From Gemmatimonadota bacterium (GTDB taxonomy: Bacteria; ARS69), in the NCBI GenBank assembly GCA_020431545.1, contig JAGQIB010000444.1, forward strand, positions 1 through 6,894: DNA of 6,894 nucleotides, written 5' to 3'. Of this stretch, positions 6,550-6,894 are shown piece after piece. Numbering within the stretch: the first letter of the stretch is position 1; each line of letters opens with the position of its first letter. The notes beneath the pieces were generated by a model that was not told the origin of the DNA, made no database searches, and saw only the letters and a list, made by a program, of their open reading frames with translations. The position numbers were made by a program, and so were the translations under genes.

Positions 6550-6579
6550 TTGACAGGTCCCCGAGGCCTCCCGTACTTT
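6550..6579 (+). promoter_or_regulatory. Sigma70-type promoter for tadA
   Basis: A perfect -35 box, TTGACA (6550-6555), an 18-nt spacer and TACTTT (6574-6579) lie in the 59-nt gap between the glycosyltransferase stop and tadA. TACTTT keeps the first two and last bases of TATAAT. The predicted transcription start falls at about 6585-6587, on or beside the candidate GTG start codon. That would leave almost no untranslated leader. It indicates that tadA is transcribed independently of the envelope operon. Confidence 0.55.
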
Positions 6580-6584
6580 CTCGG

Positions 6585-6894
6585 GTGCCTTGGAGCGGTT
6601 TCGGAGGGTTCCCCATCCACGGTTCGCCATCGGACGAGACCTGGATGGAGGCGGCGGTGGCGCTCGCGGAGGAAGCGGGGCGCGCCGGCGAGGTGCCCGT
6701 CGGAGCCGTGATCGTCCGAGCGGGCCGGGTGATCGGCCGCGGACGGAACCGGATGCGCGAGCGGGCCGATCCCACGGCTCACGCCGAGATGGAAGCCATC
6801 TCCGCCGCTCGTGCCGAGACCGGATCCGCCCGCCTGGATGGGGACACGCTCTACGTCACGTTGGAGCCCTGTCCCATGTGCGCCGGGGCGATCG
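6585..6894 (+). CDS. tadA: tRNA-specific adenosine deaminase TadA (3' truncated by window)
   Basis: An open frame continues to the window end, giving 103 codons from GTG 6585. TadA is a zinc-dependent cytoplasmic deaminase that converts A34 to inosine in tRNA-Arg(ACG). The order of motifs is diagnostic: WMEAAVALAEEAG (20-32), GEVPVGAVIV (35-44), DPTAHAEMEAI (62-72) and TLYVTLEPCPMCAGAI (88-103). His66, Cys96 and Cys99 are the zinc ligands and Glu68 is the proton shuttle. The first ATG, 6645, comes right after the conserved Trp of the first helix (compare YWMRHAL in E. coli), so it would remove part of the first helix. GTG 6585 is the only upstream in-frame common start codon I see. It has no Shine-Dalgarno and sits at the predicted transcription start. 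The C-terminal helix is outside the window. tRNA-Arg(ACG), its substrate, is encoded upstream in this window. Confidence 0.95.
   Translation, partial: MPWSGFGGFPIHGSPSDETWMEAAVALAEEAGRAGEVPVGAVIVRAGRVIGRGRNRMRERADPTAHAEMEAISAARAETGSARLDGDTLYVTLEPCPMCAGAI

Noticed and set aside
4354..6630. 758-codon minus-strand open frame
   Set aside because: It is antisense to the GT-C/TPR gene and even longer than it, but the translation is dominated by Arg, Glu, Gly and Val with no domain. Long antisense frames are expected when third positions are mostly G or C.
6645..6647. ATG 6645 as the tadA start
   Set aside because: It corresponds to the conserved internal Met after Trp in the first helix, so starting here would cut off the N-terminal residues normally present.

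Overview
This is a gene-dense, high-GC window with every recognisable gene on the + strand. It reads as chromosomal DNA from a high-GC, Gram-negative-type bacterium. A signal-peptide protein, a lipoprotein-like phosphodiesterase and HflC point to a diderm envelope. The tRNA genes encode their own CCA ends. I cannot place the phylum from the sequence alone. A poorly cultured high-GC lineage is a guess.

Layout: (1) 1-177, the last 58 codons of an SPFH-family protein, most like HflC. (2) 185-1270, mnmA, the tRNA 2-thiouridylase, in the CxxC active-site version. (3) 1267-1832, a tRNA cluster with tRNA-Ser(UGA), tRNA-Ser(GCU) and tRNA-Arg(ACG). It has a good sigma70-type promoter whose -35 box overlaps the mnmA stop codon. 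(4) About 1849-1874, a hairpin that may be a terminator or attenuator. (5) 1910-6525, three overlapping genes: an exported right-handed beta-helix protein, a probable lipoprotein of the type I phosphodiesterase/alkaline phosphatase superfamily, and a polytopic GT-C-type glycosyltransferase fused to a C-terminal TPR domain and an acidic tail. (6) A second sigma70-type promoter at 6550-6579, then tadA, the tRNA adenosine deaminase, cut by the window end.

Two themes are interleaved. One is tRNA decoding: mnmA, three tRNAs and tadA. TadA would convert A34 to inosine in the tRNA-Arg(ACG) encoded in this same window. The other is an envelope module of three genes that overlap by 26 and 11 bp, so they are probably co-translated. 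It looks like a surface-glycan or lipid-linked-sugar function, but its substrate cannot be read from sequence. No mobile element, CRISPR array, rRNA or integrase is visible. The long minus-strand open frames are products of GC-rich codon bias. No stretch over 300 bases lacks a gene. The spacers between the tRNAs (1396-1527 and 1620-1755) show no gene, promoter or convincing terminator, only a small inverted repeat around 1429-1441.
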